Shown: positions 46,601-52,234 of the stretch, piece after piece
Layout: every line of letters begins with the position of its first letter
Numbering within the stretch: position 1 is the stretch's first letter
Assembly: GCA_016946835.1 (NCBI GenBank)
Contig: JACVTC010000009.1
Coordinates: forward strand, 1,632,501 to 1,696,500
Direction of reading: 5' to 3'
Source: Neocallimastix lanati (nom. inval.)
Taxonomy: Eukaryota > Neocallimastigomycota > Neocallimastigomycetes > Neocallimastigales > Neocallimastigaceae
Length of the DNA stretch: 64,000 nt
The notes under the pieces: model-generated
Databases searched by the model: none
What the model was told of the DNA's origin: nothing
The model's input: the letters and a program-made list of their open reading frames with translations, nothing else
Translations under genes and position numbers: made by a program

Positions 46601-48036
46601 TCATTAGTAGTATCATTAGTAGTATCATTAGTAGTATCATTAGTAGTATCATTAGTAGTATCATTAGTAGTATCATTAGTAGTATCATTAGTAGTATCAT
46701 TAGTAGTATCATTAGTAGTATCATTAGTAGTATCATTAGTAGTATCATTAATAGTATCATTAGTAGTATCATTAGTAGTATCATTAATAGTATCATTAGT
46801 AGCATCATTAGTAGCATCATTAGTAGTATCATTAGTAGTATTATTAGTAGTATCATTAGTAGCATCATTAGTAGTATCATTAGTAGCATCATTAGTAGTA
46901 TCATTAATAATATCATTATTAATATCATTATTAATATCATTATTAATATCATTAATAATGTCATTAGTAATATTATTAGTAGTATTATTATTAGTATCAT
47001 TAGTAGTACCATTAGTAATATCACTATTAGTATTATTATTAGTATCATTATTAGTATCATTATTATTAGTATCATTAGTAGTATCATTAGTAGTATCATT
47101 GGCTGTAGTATTAGTATCTTTTGAAATATTTTCGAAAATAACTGGATCTACCATGCTGAATGTGAAATATAGTAAGGAAAAATTTATTTGATTTGTTTCA
47201 CTGGCATTAATACAATCTTTAATTATATCTCTGAAAAAGTTATTGTTTTTATTCAAAGTATTATTGTAGGTATTATTATTTAAAATATTTTCAAATTCTT
47301 CATCGGATTTAGGGAGCTCTAAACCCGTTAGCAAATAGTAAAGAACATAACCAAATGAACGAACAGGAGAATAATAAGTGAGTGTACATTGTTTAACATC
47401 GTTAGATTGGCTGGATCCTGGGACAAACAATTTTGATGTTGGTAACCTACTAAGATTTATTAAAAAATTATCTGGATCAATGGATAAAAAAATTTCAGTG
47501 AATATTACAGTGCTAAGATCATTGGGAAAGTAGTTTTTTTCATCTTGAGGATATATTAAATTGAGCATAGCAAGTAGTTCTAGAATAATGTCCTTTATGT
47601 TGTTTCCTTTTGCTTGTTTTATTAAAATACTAAGATTTTGTGGAAAGAATATAGAAACCACTTTAGTTTCCGAAAAAGAATACCCTTTAAATTTTGGAGA
47701 ATTGTCATAATCTAGAGATTGTAACTTAACATTCAGAGTGTATTCATTTTCAATAAGTTTTTTAAATTCATCAAGTGGTTGAGTAAGTTCAGAAATACGA
47801 ATCATTACTATTTTATGTCCTTTTTTTTCATCTTCTTTATTAACATTAACACCATCATCATTGATTCTTAACCAATACCACTCTGACTTTGGTAAATAAG
47901 AATCACTTATAGGTAATTTTGTTAACTCATATCTTTTGTCGATAATTTCTTTCGCAAAAAGTTCTTCTCTAATTATACCATTCTTCTCTACTTCTATTTT
48001 ATTTATTAACTCAATAATTGATGTTAAAAAATTCAT
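28654..48036 (-). CDS. Giant six-AAA+ / triple-VWA protein with kinase-like N-terminus (6460 aa)
   Basis: One ATG-to-TAG frame of 6460 codons without intron. Residues ~150-290 resemble the C-lobe of a protein kinase (DPDNFLIN, then SPVRSFGYVLYYLLTG) without HRD or DFG. Residues ~309-559 are (TTND)n. Six dynein/midasin-type AAA+ modules follow, with Walker A at 900 (GFTSAGKS), 1181 (GKNGSGLT), 1576 (GSPGSGKS), 1900 (GPTSYKS), 2320 (GPPGRGKT) and 2630 (GDIGTGKT), and Walker B acidic pairs at 970, 1646, 2399 and 2776. Modules 2 and 4 look degenerate. An acidic stretch lies between modules 2 and 3. Residues ~2900-5200 are a Lys/Glu/Asn-rich linker with coiled-coil-like and beta-rich parts. VWA domains lie near 5340 (degenerate), 5699 (DLSSS) and 6297 (DVSGS); a Rossmann-like segment with GGGLLLFSDNEPF lies near 6070. 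Six AAA plus MIDAS recalls midasin, but the length, three VWAs and the N-terminus argue against a plain orthologue. Function unknown, perhaps ATP-driven remodelling of a protein assembly. Confidence 0.9.
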   Translation of the reverse strand: MNFLTSIIELINKIEVEKNGIIREELFAKEIIDKRYELTKLPISDSYLPKSEWYWLRINDDGVNVNKEDEKKGHKIVMIRISELTQPLDEFKKLIENEYTLNVKLQSLDYDNSPKFKGYSFSETKVVSIFFPQNLSILIKQAKGNNIKDIILELLAMLNLIYPQDEKNYFPNDLSTVIFTEIFLSIDPDNFLINLSRLPTSKLFVPGSSQSNDVKQCTLTYYSPVRSFGYVLYYLLTGLELPKSDEEFENILNNNTYNNTLNKNNNFFRDIIKDCINASETNQINFSLLYFTFSMVDPVIFENISKDTNTTANDTTNDTTNDTNNNDTNNDTNNNTNSDITNGTTNDTNNNTTNNITNDIINDINNDINNDINNDIINDTTNDATNDTTNDATNDTTNNTTNDTTNDATNDATNDTINDTTNDTTNDTINDTTNDTTNDTTNDTTNDTTNDTTNDTTNDTTNDTTNDTTNDTTNDTTNDTTNNTTNDTTNDTTNNTTNDTTNDTTNDTTNDTTNDTTNNTTNNTNNDTNNDTTNNTTNNTNNNTTNNTNNDTNNDTNNKFIDGLTYEGINDSKKTVILYIHIDIELEKSIDFDIEVYDLYRPGAKGYKLLKYEYDNKNDTKYFSVVPFYIYNNMKSLVYGVRGQFNSTREFALSKPKLLKINNNINGYKLKLSNGKLDKNLNVYKPIYNNELEYLRQISLINPKNYEYPYHYLSELTDSLSNEELVDIILKTGFNEFTDVILSIFGSRNPLLKDISNYIESTHKVGSNEYNNAPKFIHKLIQKTKKINEVKYKNEKEQDIVIGENKSEFLCDSEFLYSGNNKTNDNKNIISDTIKALDSKDISSLKFINKNYCKEKIEEYNNSVEGQKKKLNVIQTTETINKIKLISVGILSNIPIIIQGFTSAGKSFISIVSSVIHRMQYPISTALSENTTVEDLLGRLVLQRKNSSMMSFVPGILLTAYTEGRILILDECDLAKPEVLSCILSSISKDEINVNNTIYKKMKGYNVILTMNGEADGFTKNQRNEITSNILSRFVIVKFDKMSKKECENIFKELIPDSDNYKKYITNFVNLHDKMLSYKQKTVDPIVTLRNLKACTYLSKVNIPVRFSAEIAYTGRFPSDERNTFKNIIDEFGEDSIDNSIKEDISERLDENNLYYNDSYLKCAYLALAACKAGLHPLLIGKNGSGLTELAKFIANNYTCSKDNFLREKQRDQVELIQLGTETSVEDLLGCFQPNTNENLKENKNSEEGVDLTKIISWVDGPIIRAGKKGNPVILDRIDCVKAQVVECLNPLLEENSVFNNVQFKLIEKNNKEQIDIGKGFVIISTMSIENSQETISKALMNRFVAIYLDDFSLNSETIEKITEKVIKNINTKLIKNISNDNNSYCFSNEEEEEEDDDDENEEEEGEGIIIFDSSDENDTECISSNNLSENEYNDSDNDDDDDNTNTYNNEQQIESNIPIWYDISNFTNEKIDDISNFIKDMDFKSIKSLIKTITKLCYIIQRTNLDVSDSFALLTLDESMYDSETIKELISKMLYEDDSCNNKFFFNAEKKGNSIKMILSLISCDLSNSPVFIQGSPGSGKSVAARYYGSFRTFRSRDPILSISCNSDMTFEQFVGTFSLKNTSLQFVEGPLLTAMKNGEPILIDEFNLCSEEVLLNLLPLLKAEVNDYVKLKGVPYEVQVQPGFLFIATGNDDNNSGRKKMPQSFLEELTIVKISNPSLDEYKSLLSEIINNEYQECSEYINPDNICEIVDLMKNIAQQNFSLRQIKSLLKRISRFCTGELNEILGEEYKKIPVAYVIISFIIPGLKIGPERVEKMVKSIGNIFNMDCNELLKFLKSDVTLVFRNNNKKYIKKGKIILSTSLKKGEYPPTMLQTYFWIRMSCSLYSDSPSQETLLLEGPTSYKSHLLEMWLKSSSGKDSYEEHFGTKNTETQDLIGLSTLDDKEKLGHLIDFLIEKTLKCLCKNKEYIDGTREDKFEIIKGELKIDKKGKIHVKNNVCLEYIYRCINELIKLEETYDKSKGIKTITSFNLGIVSSSCIFGQKLIIKGIDQISPSILERINSVLEYPRSLVLTEDTQGIFNNQQIFRDLYESNRRSIPISDYFKIYFTSREVFNGRLSEAFKSRCTIINCPSYDNKLYLGIKMNTFENYCSIAKSIITKNDDLQRETIALYNRIYIKYRIPVLSFIRWCKTTEKISEHLENTDAKYVVGISALRSIFDGYEPNNRNSIIKELLFDYLPEDLYNLLVTESKNIICDDTPFIFEKGKNTFYVRSRYSKIQLQIFNPDIERLKDIRWTKSAIDMADSILTAIAAHAMLILEGPPGRGKTAIAMAVYDALGIDYRRINLSPSTTDEDIFVRTIPIVDNNDNIKTEKIKGPLYQVLSNSSSSVEHCRNGLILDEINLASNELLDQLYSFLISIFYKEEYHTPQGEVFKNGNIGVIATMNDAKLSNARTTLSSTILNLSHTFRSPNYEPEEMKILTESILGNIKLFEKKENLIRAITCFFNSQKYTKNRSETGGVTIREILKLREFAKECPDVPLDTLLDLVLCANMSEEDIAKFKNENQFNNTLSNITPEIKNNKLCFKDLIKYDLMKFKYDGPVNMQFTLPERDALMKVLIGLTAKRTILLSGDIGTGKTHIIESLAEIIGVKLNIIQFNAETTSSDTIGRLEMSIDPNELSKIKYELNKLRDILINDEWPRITSFIKYINEKTLNFECMNEYFEKLMKNNPLKLEAQKQLNICFKKLKHFSTLSYTSFEFKKSLLINAMENGEWVLLDDVNYAPQEIERLMSLLEENSSLTIYEQNPPVMYSRDFIKDTEFIKHKQIHENFRLIIITSNDSVLSAAIKSRCLCIKLQPFVEPQHYAELISSCLNDSYIPEDCVITTAKHVGKAFHDIKRNEKENDYILKNYQLTPINLVNLSKIFINSSSFDGRALSEGIYFNIFSMFKDKNEQYKRFKASLLSNDIDFNITTINKIMKNKKYSLGMIERKIIEYAMILSKKKKNNNSIDEKLNKAFKKLYNRKRMAKISNIKNENKNSILNYIKNSKKILLQNLESFTIADFEEYKEYIEEVLCILEELIPNNEQIYSNIYYLKQFNMLLGELAAIKNTKIKGLKLETLEISKEFFLQFYELTDDGEKNAENNAKTVYWFRNAIKGFDFLIPENVLLIDLRLSIISIYYNYYYKEYKQLESSQKIDIKNISVDNYIHLKMLENIELRKILRFYNFSKLDKNIRKIFNILVYYDKLITIEIEESANEELTIEIDKNIVIIFNEKKYFLNNHDDIEALKNILNLDNISNTYDKDINNKKYADEYVDYIFPKPLKNNKNLGNIFWFYKLFSKDQLRDEIISNGMFCEFNDAIEFILRLHIYNSKDNEGIWNSELEEIVNKGYQLIYSLKSLKNTLWENLDNKDKRNIIIQFIDKSMEIKKYFDFYMACNSKIDITECIVEVMKTIKNYFKRYGINLWEKMDLFIDTCTSYIKEEKLKEEFEKEKIKYAKQLNNLLNIIDDICDSKNKKNRFESLCKDIDELKEKLNEKNIEEIENDIIGIEKKVNMYKIAEYSNTNEDNMLKKSQILTSINNSNDYRNEYSKILKKYSKLCDIVNKMEKINDQQSFINYMFRFCDISSLESFINVYKDSLNDECLNGEVVSKYMIEELRHLVNSIFISDIINITNTQQSRYINYLEFIKDLLNNNLDKIRSIGKYFEDDEYIYLPKLDIIDLKYCIRYGIEKKEKGTLIKVRIDLDKIIHEPEKNEKIEDYLLYLISRFDININNIINTENGDNIINTENIDNIINTENIDNIIKKIINYINKHNSKKLTETINNLHNSFKLIKLFRNMKYKYKYEWLIKNIDEMKDEYWKEPGKIVIKNKFSSLLQFDKRTDIFNEDKIIAKSLYATCEANKYNKIKCKSEYLNKILIDIFEGIYRSTNTYKYGYRLVSFYDKIIYQDNVTETMISLIDSIFKTLENSINNNILNLYDDKFKKIIISVIRQFITDCVKNEFPNFIDPELINIINILITTLLKKYEVKYEKQKYELEDIIKTEIETYINTVLEIKEKITNTLKNKQKQYETELNEYNSEIDNLRNKYLNESNIKKFIKNLKNNSVKLYNKFFNNKNDKNKNIDNYDELNDADIPDEIKIEYERYVNENIEEENLKKYFKRDIVKPFNKKYDEKLITFTSVCEKLKEIHELSSSEWNLIINKIENHEKEFYHIIKEFIDDNDNELHINSKNTLKKNIDNYLDLINNNSEFTDYLKNKTITKIDTQYEIEAESKELIKWIKELLKCNINFQIREYTEVNHTEMEIKKISEGYSTNSNWIFDKDNKPNFLLDDINVNLGVYILEYIHTNIVGSITLDNNCSYQIKYKLEQNEINAMKAEQTNNILQKNEQMKINIRLNKKLKDNETIRGEFYIVLLDNNNNEYNKCKVIVYLNVIPLCLKFKLNEKYNIDINNRISINHYAESLEIEHQYPGNYSSKNLGVTIKSNEKNKYRELNIGQQTGKIILNLEKPSHTLMCSSSINFTLNKSNLLHLNLDFVTPTDYGLIIYDENNKNINRIDIVKGKKKSLYIFNMSIAPISINYKYKKNNIKLLKDIKNINPGEEKKLEIQIINDSRSNELLINDKKIIINSVELPKLCVKDYYWCKAIAICCNSNLINQNKFKFKCLIINNLYEFEIKENIKYSSTEDIIEYFNKVSSCYLMYENKIIDSLINEYRYTEYANIKSNSCKVYGFSKGNFCHDKYYNDMDIVLKLNYDYYNYNYYCYYKHIFTNKQITEFSNILSDNEFIENLKSDNINDIYKSIDVLIHKKFKTDITIYENINNLEITKKKTSISNIIIYLLKMTKNLDTNEFINNLKQYIKKMYNRKILIPYFSINDNLEEDDKQFLKKFSYIISFVDIVVNPGILSEYVIDYINNNSDNNDTSDKNDNQYWLDSFKKCFNNVIEKDNEDSELVYYNNKIYKHTENDDYYKFSKQIEESCVDNNNYDHEKISNFLETYKNEIQGIRNKIIKNEINISTLFYVLDDCIKIITKIPLILSTVDDDKELTYCVVNCQNIYDFVWNLTQSPIYKTEFSEKICATYNEIRNILSKFNFFDIKKNENTNLKKLNSESSNIIKSIVQCELPFDNNIENDLLKNDNKQKINNQFTNTYNKPTGRFDNSQYISTNSKNYSGKYPNNINNNNNREILKQNTRSKQKIEFATVFTAEERASISIPFLNDKIEQPEENNSNINNNPVNDTFDYENTNREMKISMDILEAKLNKTTPKEFLEMVLEKTSYKNQTLSDIKPSKLKRKGLDKKEAFNYYDECSQASSFIQSTISNLIKSNLKFIDNNKILPNSILDSYVDIAVDITHMSEIQRITALVISTGISVPLSNYGVNIRISVFGERNGVWLLSDNFSNDVDNQLALLRDALASKKRYMSFPGDAVYSLKNDWMNRFNNEQTNYTSVLISSLISPQVVNKHIDWSNNISNNIVVFGLKSEFDEEFKNKLKIYDELLRIPTSNINHLAQEFLEPINVLNQNESERILLENLCKSLVMSCIYNSNNKDHFKEYEVIVNNINNCTENDKISMENIYKYINDNIEDKIFFGQNIPHIMTDISKMNESFNTPNMTLPSTIDLLQNTQSLYNIQSNDNSAIGNLKYTVESILKSQFGLAFAPNSSASKVPSSSGGTISIPAIKKWIVSGFTYKEIFLKKAGKTQRKYSITIAIDLSSSIHLSCNYSHAIATILLLLLAPSTLQDNEEIKIDVIISTLNGPKIMFMSSKAKTFESFSSINSIIDVINKETPNFCTPGNTLNAAYQLQLQKGGVDMGKSIFFVTDSYVTSRKEILYANSIINSCENGGIDLLTIGVGSYPNGIKQLYPKCCYAPSLRVLGNAIAYLFSISQDPTSKEIIPQVIIDSTTDEIQNNLLKMINEPPDNKELSKSIENKKMNYIEMMGNNNTMNLEGNMSLLNKNPEIEPYYDGLFNGFNILVVILYLGGYEYQGKIRDQNITIKQFESGAGRALKRKGFNYKMVFSYGEAINELTKSENSRCPYIETWVFCSRADGSLPSVARDKDSNKIIPFLKCITEFNNNGGGLLLFSDNEPFTLETNILLSEYLNFEDENGIKIKPKFEMKGNYNEPDLNKKYIVSMEPNNKNKKKYGKFKYDIKLPPPGKCRDRLSLRPGLVRFSEGITLSYAECSNGIEDYSPFTPFAYLTDKSKEKPFILYYDPKMKENKINQGPIVVHGGFTSGFYDFSFEGTGRLVTSIACWLVRYEERQYEQIQSDMKAKMIKDIPSISLPYYYGENFSKWIKSNFSSTIYSILVLDVSGSMRHYYESLINMTNIIINNQKKNLNNKGTIILFGNRAKVVVNGNYRTLTINDIYDANVGGGTSFYKAFAKATEYIRPSGIYNDKRLLFLTDGECTVNGLSSLCDQISHNDFSIHILGFGNKSTFNKLKPFVRGNGTFQTYSNFSDVAYSAIQIFAADINS
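36650..36740. repeat. In-frame tandem repeat in the linker of the giant gene
   Basis: Three copies of a 27-30-bp unit with TTATCTATATTTTCAGTATT encode a repeated IINTENIDN-like peptide around residue 3780. The reading frame is kept. Confidence 0.75.
43815..43870. repeat. Acidic repeat tract in the giant gene
   Basis: CTT/CAT-rich trinucleotides on the plus strand encode a Glu/Asp run (EEEEEEDDDD type) at about residues 1390-1410, between AAA+ modules 2 and 3. Such acidic linkers also occur in midasin, although there they lie after the AAA ring. Confidence 0.75.
46362..47110. repeat. 12-bp coding minisatellite, (TTND)n
   Basis: About 60 units of a 12-base repeat (AGTAGTATCATT on the plus strand) encode Thr-Thr-Asn-Asp and close variants (ATND, TIND, TNND). 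Because the unit is a multiple of three, gain or loss of units keeps the frame. The central units (about 46480-46790) are nearly identical, the edges more diverged, as in a slippage-driven array. It separates the kinase-like part from the rest of the protein. Confidence 0.95.
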
Positions 48037-48568
48037 TTTTTAATTATTATATCTATGTAATCATTTAATATATAAAATAAAAATAAAAATAATTAAAAAA
48101 AAAAAAAAATAAAAAAAAAAATTTTTTTTATGTTTATATAGATTGTTAAACATTCTATATAAAATAGTAATTATTTACATTAAACTTTCATTTAAAAAAA
48201 TAGACATAATATTAACATTAAAATAAATAACAGAAAGACAATAAATTAATGAAAATTATTATTTATTATTTCTTATTTATTATAATTTATTATTAATAAT
48301 CATTTCTAAAAAAAAAAAAAATGTAAAGCTTTTATTACATAAATAAATTTAGAAATGTCCATTCTTTTAATATAAATGTACACTTTTTTAATTTGTCCAA
48401 AATATTAATGAATTAATTTAAACTTTAAATAATAATATAATTTTTCATAAATAATAATAAATAATAAATAATAATAACAATAATACTAGTAATAATAATA
48501 AAATTAAAGATGATATGATGCTAAATGAATAAATTGAATTAATATAAATTAAATATGTTTTAACTTTT
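48037..48568. other. A/T-rich upstream region of the giant gene
   Basis: Expected to hold the minus-strand promoter and 5' UTR of the 6460-codon gene. Only A/T runs and AAT repeats are seen, and no individual element can be defended. Confidence 0.5.
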
Positions 48569-48870
48569 TATTTTATTTTATTTTTATTTTATTTTATTTT
48601 ATTTTATTTTATTTTATTTTATTTTATTTTATTTTATTTTATTTTATTTTATTTTATTTTATTTTATTTTATTTTATTTTATTTTATTTTATTTTATTTT
48701 ATTTTATTTTATTTTATTTTATTTTATTTTATTTTATTTTATTTTATTTTATTTTATTTTATTTTATTTTATTTTATTTTATTTTATTTTATTTTATTTT
48801 ATTTTATTTTATTTTATTTTATTTTATTTTATTTTATTTTATTTTATTTTATTTTATTTTATTTTATTTT
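48569..48870. repeat. (ATTTT)n pentanucleotide array, ~60 copies
   Basis: About 300 bases of nearly perfect ATTTT units, with one longer T interruption near the start and degenerate copies and a T run (to ~48912) at the right edge. It lies roughly 530-830 bases upstream of the giant gene, read as AAAAT on its coding strand. Confidence 0.95.
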
Positions 48871-49080
48871 TTTTATTTATTTTATTTTTTTTTTTTTTTT
48901 TTTTTTTTTTTTGTTATTTCAAATATATAAATATTAAAATAATTTCTTAATTATATTCATTTTCATTTTAATTTTTTTTTTTAAAGATCATAATTTTTAA
49001 ATTATAATAAATATATTTTTATTAGACTGCATTGGTATATTAAATTTTTTTTATTTTAATTTTAATTTATTTTTTTTTGG

Positions 49081-49205
49081 TATGATTAAATTTTTAATTT
49101 TTTTTTCTTTATATGATTAAATTTTTAATTTTTTTTTTTTGATATGATTAAATTTTTAATTTTTTTTTTTTGATATGATTAAATTTTTATTTTTTTTTTA
49201 TTTTT
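49081..49205. repeat. Tandem ~30-bp repeats, insertion target of a Copia element
   Basis: Four units of TATGATTAAATTTTTAATTT followed by a T run. The same motif resumes at 51325-51400 beyond the Copia LTR, so the element appears to have inserted into this array. Confidence 0.75.
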
Positions 49206-49234
49206 TTTATTTTTTTTTATTTTTTATTTTGATA

Positions 49235-49480
49235 TGTATTAAGAATAAAGTTTAATGTATTAAAATTAAATATCTTATAATTATGTTATTTAGTTAAAGT
49301 CTCTAAAGATGTAGTAAATTCATGATTTAACTTTTAATGTTCATATCATATACATAATGAATTAGCTTAGAATATAAAATTAATATAATTCATGTATTAT
49401 TAATAAATGGGAATCTTTAATTAATAAAAATGAAATAAATAAATAAAAAAAAAATCAAAGATTAAAAATATTAAAAGATA
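49235..49480 (+). repeat. 5' LTR of the Copia element
   Basis: Begins near TGTATTAAGAATAAAG. Related also to 59200-59470 on the minus strand. Exact ends are uncertain because the flank is A/T-rich. Confidence 0.65.
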
Positions 49481-49563
49481 TAAAAGTCTCAGTAGCTCAA
49501 GATTTAATAAAGTATTAACTATAAAACATTGAATGTAAAGAATTAATTTGTATATGTAACAAA

Positions 49564-50440
49564 ATGGTCGACGGCACAGAGAGAGTTGCAATTAGGGATT
49601 TATTAACCAAATCAATTTTTTGTAACCGAAGTTACAAGAGATTGATTTACTTTTATCTATGAATGGAGTTGATGACTACATCTATGATGAAAAAAATAAT
49701 ATATATAGATAAAAACAAAATAAAAAAAGGGAAGATATTTCTAAACACAGAAAAGTTAAGAGAAAAGAAAACTTATATTACGATACAGGTGTTACTGAAG
49801 ATATGGTAAATACTGATATTAAATTATTATTTGCTATTTATTATTATTTATTATTATTATTATTATTTATTTATTATTTATTATTAAAACCAAATATTAT
49901 CTTCATAATAGTATATTAGATGATATAAAAGTTAAAATAAGTTTTCAGTCATTAAATGCTTTACAAATAATAAACCTTATCAAAAGCAAAGAAGAATATC
50001 ATAGCTCAAGGATGACATATTAATTGTAGGAAAGGTATAAGAAATGAATAAAACAAATTTTATAATTAAAACAAAACTTCAGTATAACAGACGTAATATT
50101 GGTCCCGTAGACACTATTATTATGTATAAGATTTGTTAAAGAACTTGATAGATATTACAACACCAACAGGTATTTAGAAAAATATTTTAACTTAAAATTG
50201 ATATTGATAAACTATAAAGTTGTTTCAGATAGAATGTCGGAGGAGAATTTTTAAGTTGAGAGAGAAAAAATTTAATGTAACTAAATGATGAGCAAAGCTC
50301 TAGGGCATTTATTGTATCTAGGTGTTTGTACCTCCTCAAGTTATTTTTTATATATATGCTGTCAATAAAGCTTCACGAAAGTCAACTGATCCAACTTTCT
50401 TAAGACTAGTTAAATGTTCTCAAAAATGTTCCGATATCTC

Positions 50441-50471
<31 letters not shown>

Positions 50472-50990
50472 AAAGTTGTAATAAAAAATTACGGTATAAA
50501 GAAAATTTTCACCAAAGGCACATTTGGTTAAATGCTATAGGTAGATGCCTATTATTATTAGGAGGACCAAAGAAACCAGGAAATCTACCACTGGTTACTT
50601 ATTTATGATGGGAAATGGTTCTAGTTCTACCTCATGATATCCTAAACTGCAATGTTGCGTTGCAGTATCAACTGCGAAGAGTTGAATATTTATAGGTATC
50701 GACGAAATATTCAAGATGATGTTAATGGTATAAAAATATATTCAATGAACTTGAATTTGATGACAAAATGTATTACAATAAATAAATGTAGATTGTAAAG
50801 CGGTGATCCACATTAGTGAGAATGAAATAATCAATTCCAAATCGAAGACATATCGACGTAAGATACCCTCACACAAGAGAACAAATTAAACAAAAAAAAA
50901 AAATTAAAACCACAGTATATAAAAACAAATGAGAATTTTGCTGATGCTTTAACAAAAATATTTAAATATAAACTCTTTAAGTTACTTTAG
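49564..50990 (+). pseudogene. Copia gag and RT/RNase H remnants
   Basis: The gag start MVDGTERVAIRDLLTK is the same as in the minus-strand Copia at 58785-59150 and frameshifts soon after. Further on come AVNKASRKSTDPTF, then RKSTTGYLFMMGNG with VAVSTA close behind, and NFADALTKIFKYKLFKLL before a stop. These are the RT end and RNase H of Copia pol. Protease, integrase and the RT palm domain are missing. A ~29-base A run at 50441-50469 interrupts the middle. Confidence 0.78.
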
Positions 50991-51102
50991 AGAATCTATA
51001 ATGCATAAATTTTAAAGAAGGATATAAAATATTTAAATAATTATTAAATATAAATATTATAATTTAGATTAAAAAATTTTAATAAAGTAAAACTGTAGGA
51101 AG

Positions 51103-51340
51103 TGTATTGAGAATATAAAGATTTATTAATATTAAATATTATATAATTACATTATTATAATAGTTAAAGCCTTTGAAGATGTAGTAAATTCATAACTTAC
51201 CTATGTTCATAATATTGTATCCATAATATATTAGCTTAGAATATAAAATTTATAAATCATGTATTATTAATAAATGGACATGTTTAATTAATAAAAATAA
51301 AAAATTATAGATTAAAAAATATTTGAAGTATGATTAAATT
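51103..51340 (+). repeat. 3' LTR of the Copia element
   Basis: Begins near TGTATTGAGAATATAAAG, about 110 bases after the end of the RNase H remnant, as expected for a 3' LTR. Confidence 0.65.
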
Positions 51341-51452
51341 TTTAATTTAAATTTTAATTTTAATTTTTTTTTTTTTTTGATTGATTAAATTTTTAATTCT
51401 AATTTTATTAATTATTATTTTTTATTATTAATTTATTTTATTTAAAAACTAT

Positions 51453-51535
51453 AATCAATTAGGTATATATATCATAAATATTGTATGTATATGATTAATA
51501 TATATTGTATACGTAATATACGTAGATATGTAGTG
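51453..51535. repeat. LTR-like repeat, left copy (first part)
   Basis: GGTATATATATCATAAATAT and the following bases, to GTAATATACGTAGATATGTA, match 61190-61260 in the same orientation. The continuation of the 61-kb copy is found only at 53790-53905, on the far side of a LINE. Confidence 0.6.
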
Positions 51536-52234
51536 ATGGGAAGTATGCATTTCGAAAATTTTTATTTCGAAAATTTGTATTTTGTTGTATGGCTTAAATA
51601 TTTTTAATTTTAAGCCACTTAATTTTATTAAAATTTTAATTAATAATAATTAATTAATTAATTAATTAAAATTACAATTCTCAAAAATTTTCAAAACGTA
51701 ATCTTAACGTTTCCTATATTTAACTCTCCTACTAAATTATATCATTATGGAGTCTGTGGTAAATGTTTTGATTTTCTTTGCAATTTATATACTTCATCTA
51801 AAGCACGTTCTCGATTTGCTTCAATGTTATCAAATGAATTTCCTATTAAAAGAGGTGTTCGTCAAGGTTGTCCATTATCTCCAATCTTATTTAATTTATT
51901 CATCAATGATATACTAAATGACAGTGAAAAGCATGGTGTTAGTATTGGAAAAAAAAAAAAAATGTGGTGGTGGACTCTTTGCTGATGATGTTGTTCTCAT
52001 TGCTCCGAGTGTAAAAAATTTAGAAAAATTATTAAAAAAAGGTACATAAATGGGCTAATTTAAATGAAATGACTTTTGTTTTTGAAAAATGTGCAACTAT
52101 GGTTATAAAACCAATGAACTTTCAATCTCCTCCAAACTATAGTGACCCGACCTTATATTTAGGAATGAATGTTATTCCTGATGTTTCTAGTAATATTTAT
52201 CTTGGTATTCCTTTTTCAGATGATCATCAATGAA

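Larger units (their letters stand above)
49235..51340 (+). mobile_element. Internally deleted Ty1/Copia retrotransposon with two LTRs
   Basis: Left LTR about 49235-49480 and right LTR about 51103-51340 share GTAGTAAATTCAT, TTAGCTTAGAATATAAAAT, CATGTATTATTAATAAATGG and TTTAATTAATAAAAAT. Between them are gag- and RNase H-type remnants (49564-50990) only 1.5 kb long, so most of pol is deleted. The LTRs have clearly diverged from each other, so the insertion is old. Confidence 0.78.

Noticed and set aside
46362-47110. CRISPR-like array
   Set aside because: Short tandem coding units without unique spacers; no CRISPR array is present anywhere in the window.
46319-47191. Plus-strand 290-codon frame (VVSL repeats) and minus-strand frame 46344-47099 (ILLM repeats)
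   Set aside because: Alternative readings of the 12-bp minisatellite in the giant gene.
28654-48036. Plain midasin (MDN1/REA1) orthologue
   Set aside because: Six AAA+ modules fit, but length, two degenerate P-loops, a kinase-like N-terminus and three VWA domains do not. Left open as a divergent relative.
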